Both the position numbers and the translations under genes were made by a program. This document shows, piece by piece, positions 5,430 through 6,436 of a stretch of DNA of 6,436 nucleotides. Location: the NCBI GenBank assembly GCA_022781015.1, contig JALEUF010000203.1, forward strand, positions 1 to 6,436, written 5' to 3'. The stretch is from Caryophanales bacterium (lineage in GTDB: Bacteria; Bacillota_I; Bacilli_A; RFN20; CAG-826). How positions within the stretch are numbered: position 1 is the first letter of the stretch; each line of letters opens with the position of its first letter. A model generated the notes under the pieces. The model saw nothing but the letters and a program-made list of their open reading frames with translations. It was not told where the DNA came from and did not search any database.

Positions 5430-5555
5430 ATACTATTTGTTGTAATGATTCTGTCAAGTAACAGATTCTTGCAACTGACAAACACTTTCAAAAAGTTAAT
5501 TACAAAAATAAGAAATTCAAATAAAATAAGTATAGAAATATTTGGTGGCGAGAAT

Positions 5556-6230
5556 ATGAATACAAATAAATATCAATTGAATCAATCACTAAAAAATCAC
5601 GTTATTGAGTCTTTTATCAAACATTTTAATTTGCCAGTCGGCATTGAAGATGTGAAAATATATAAACCAGTAAAGCCAAAAGACAATTGTTATTACGTTG
5701 AAGTAGGAATGATTAAATATGGCGGGCTTACATACAATTTTAGTATAGGGGCTTCAAAACCTGTGACAGGTATTTTTCAGGAACGCCACTATTCAGAAGT
5801 ATATATCATAAACAGCGATGACATTGATTTTTCAGAAGAATTATTAAAAGTGTTATTTTATAATGATGAAAAATATCAATTATCATCGGTGTGGGACGCC
5901 AATTTTTTAACTTTTGACTGTAATCCTAAATGCTTAACCAATGTTAATAAAGACATTTATGGCGTTATTTTTGATAGATCGTTTCGTATTGAGAGTAGAA
6001 GAAAGAATCTTTTATTCCTGAAATTAATCCCGATTACAAAAAAAGAGTTCGACTTTTTTGAAAAAGTCAGCGAAAAGAATGGCCATAATTTTATTGTTGT
6101 TGGGTACTTTGCTAAACTTTTATGTGACCGAAAGCCATTTAAAGATATTAAAGGTTTAACTGATGAAGAGATTAATGCTAATTATGAGAAAGTGAGAAGC
6201 ATTTATAAACGAATAAGTATGGATGTCTAA
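5556..6230 (+). CDS. SUFU (suppressor of fused) domain-like protein, possible immunity protein
   Basis: A 224-residue soluble protein without signal peptide or membrane segments. The call rests on its layout: an N-terminal alpha/beta region, H-Y-S-E-V-Y-I (about residues 87-93), D-F-S-E-E-L-L-K-V-L, a G-V-I-F segment, and L-L-F-L-K-L-I-P-I-T-K-K-E-F-D-F near residue 160. That last motif resembles the C-terminal strand-helix of bacterial SUFU proteins. Bacterial SUFU proteins are often immunity proteins of polymorphic toxin systems (family knowledge), but no toxin gene lies in the window. ATG 5556 is chosen because GGTGG (5544-5548) lies 7 nt upstream; an in-frame ATG at 5445 would add a low-complexity tail without a good site. 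Arginine codons are half CGN (4 of 8), against 1 of 18 in trkH, and the gene is AT-rich, which suggests separate ancestry. The SUFU assignment is by eye and uncertain. Confidence 0.55.
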   Translation: MNTNKYQLNQSLKNHVIESFIKHFNLPVGIEDVKIYKPVKPKDNCYYVEVGMIKYGGLTYNFSIGASKPVTGIFQERHYSEVYIINSDDIDFSEELLKVLFYNDEKYQLSSVWDANFLTFDCNPKCLTNVNKDIYGVIFDRSFRIESRRKNLLFLKLIPITKKEFDFFEKVSEKNGHNFIVVGYFAKLLCDRKPFKDIKGLTDEEINANYEKVRSIYKRISMDV

Positions 6231-6240
6231 GATCAAAATC

Positions 6241-6356
6241 ATAAAATAACTAAATTCATAAAGAACGTGGGTAAGAAAAAGCCCATTGATCCATCGACAA
6301 TTTAAGTTATGTTTGATGCTAAAGCTTGAACGATGGGAACAATAAAATAACTTAAT
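6241..6356. repeat. 15-bp direct repeats (one mismatch) 101 bp apart
   Basis: ATAAAATAACTAAAT at 6241-6255 recurs as ATAAAATAACTTAAT at 6342-6356. The interval contains the CCATCG/CGATGG stem described separately. It could be the trace of a duplication or of an inserted segment, but AT-rich sequence makes chance similarity possible. Confidence 0.35.
6290..6337 (+). other. Stem-loop downstream of the SUFU-like gene
   Basis: TCCATCG (6290-6296) pairs with CGATGGG (6331-6337), with a final T-G wobble. The stem can be extended inward by CAA (6298-6300) with TTG (6326-6328). No T-tract follows, so it is a weak terminator candidate at best. Confidence 0.3.
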
Positions 6357-6367
6357 GCTCTTATCGC

Positions 6368-6413
6368 TGAACTGTACTCCTCCTTTTTAGTTCAGGATTT
6401 GGGGTACAGTTCA
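6368..6413. repeat. 46-bp inverted repeat bounded by TG...CA (IS3-like end or terminator)
   Basis: TGAACTGTACTCC (6368-6380) pairs with GGGGTACAGTTCA (6401-6413) over 13 bp with one G-T pair. TCC/GGA continues inside the loop. On the minus strand the segment starts TGAACTGTACCCCAAA and later shows a GGAGGAG ribosome-binding-like run. That pattern recalls the left end of IS3-family (IS150-type) elements, but no transposase follows. A T-rich tract to the right also allows a rho-independent terminator for the SUFU-like gene. The two readings cannot be separated here. Confidence 0.4.
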
Positions 6414-6436
6414 TTTATATTATTTGTTATTTGCTT

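Larger units (their letters stand above)
4795..5543. other. AT-rich region without a recognisable gene
   Basis: No frame carries a convincing protein: the open stretches are short, lack ribosome binding sites and resemble nothing known to me. The base composition is far more AT-rich than the trk genes. The region holds several structures listed separately (hairpin 4815-4851, palindrome 4903-4918, nested inverted repeats 5145-5280, imperfect direct repeat 5308-5429). One frame at about 5299-5442 encodes roughly 45 residues without a start codon, and may be a relic. The stretch is best read as decayed or accessory DNA between the conserved cluster and the SUFU-like gene. Confidence 0.55.

Noticed and set aside
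4795..6436. CRISPR array
   Set aside because: Repeats are only two-copy, diverged and irregularly spaced, and no cas gene is present.

Overview
The window looks like the chromosome of a low-G+C Gram-positive bacterium (Bacillota, perhaps an Erysipelotrichia-like or other gut Bacilli lineage). The evidence is AT-rich intergenic DNA, AGA/AGG as almost the only arginine codons in the central genes, A/G-rich ribosome binding sites, a tRNA with an encoded CCA end and a RCK/TrkH potassium system. TGA is used as a stop and TGG encodes Trp, so the code is standard rather than Mycoplasma-like. Species cannot be named from the sequence.

Layout. Positions 1-269 (minus strand) hold the N-terminus of a secreted protein cut by the window edge. 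A run of eight Gs lies in its signal-peptide region. A 253-bp divergent regulatory region (270-522) contains several palindromes. From 523 everything points right and is closely packed: a DUF5662 protein, two consecutive RCK/TrkA-type regulators, the TrkH potassium channel subunit, a GatB/YqeY-domain protein, tRNA-Trp(CCA), and then an apparently untranslated, highly structured RNA ending in a strong intrinsic terminator at 4767-4793. No terminator is visible between 523 and 4766, so much of this could be read as one transcript.

The two RCK genes and trkH overlap by 4 and 11 bp and almost certainly make one potassium-uptake complex. The first RCK gene is a single-domain NAD-binding subunit with an intact glycine motif. 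The second has RCK_N plus RCK_C but a degraded glycine motif, which suggests split regulatory roles.

The most interesting segment is 4429-4794. It is richer in G+C than its surroundings, has no credible ORF, and folds by eye into many perfect helices, including a GNRA hairpin, a three-way junction and three copies of an ACTCC-type motif. I could not match it to RNase P, tmRNA, SRP RNA, 6S RNA, T-box or group I/II intron landmarks. It is the best candidate for an unusual or undescribed element here.

From 4795 to 5543 there is AT-rich DNA with no convincing gene but several inverted repeats and a two-copy imperfect direct repeat. A SUFU-like (suppressor of fused domain) gene at 5556-6230 has different arginine codon use from the upstream genes and looks acquired. 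It resembles the orphan immunity proteins of polymorphic toxin systems. The window closes with further direct and inverted repeats, including a TG...CA-bounded inverted repeat at 6368-6413 that resembles an IS3-family end or a terminator.
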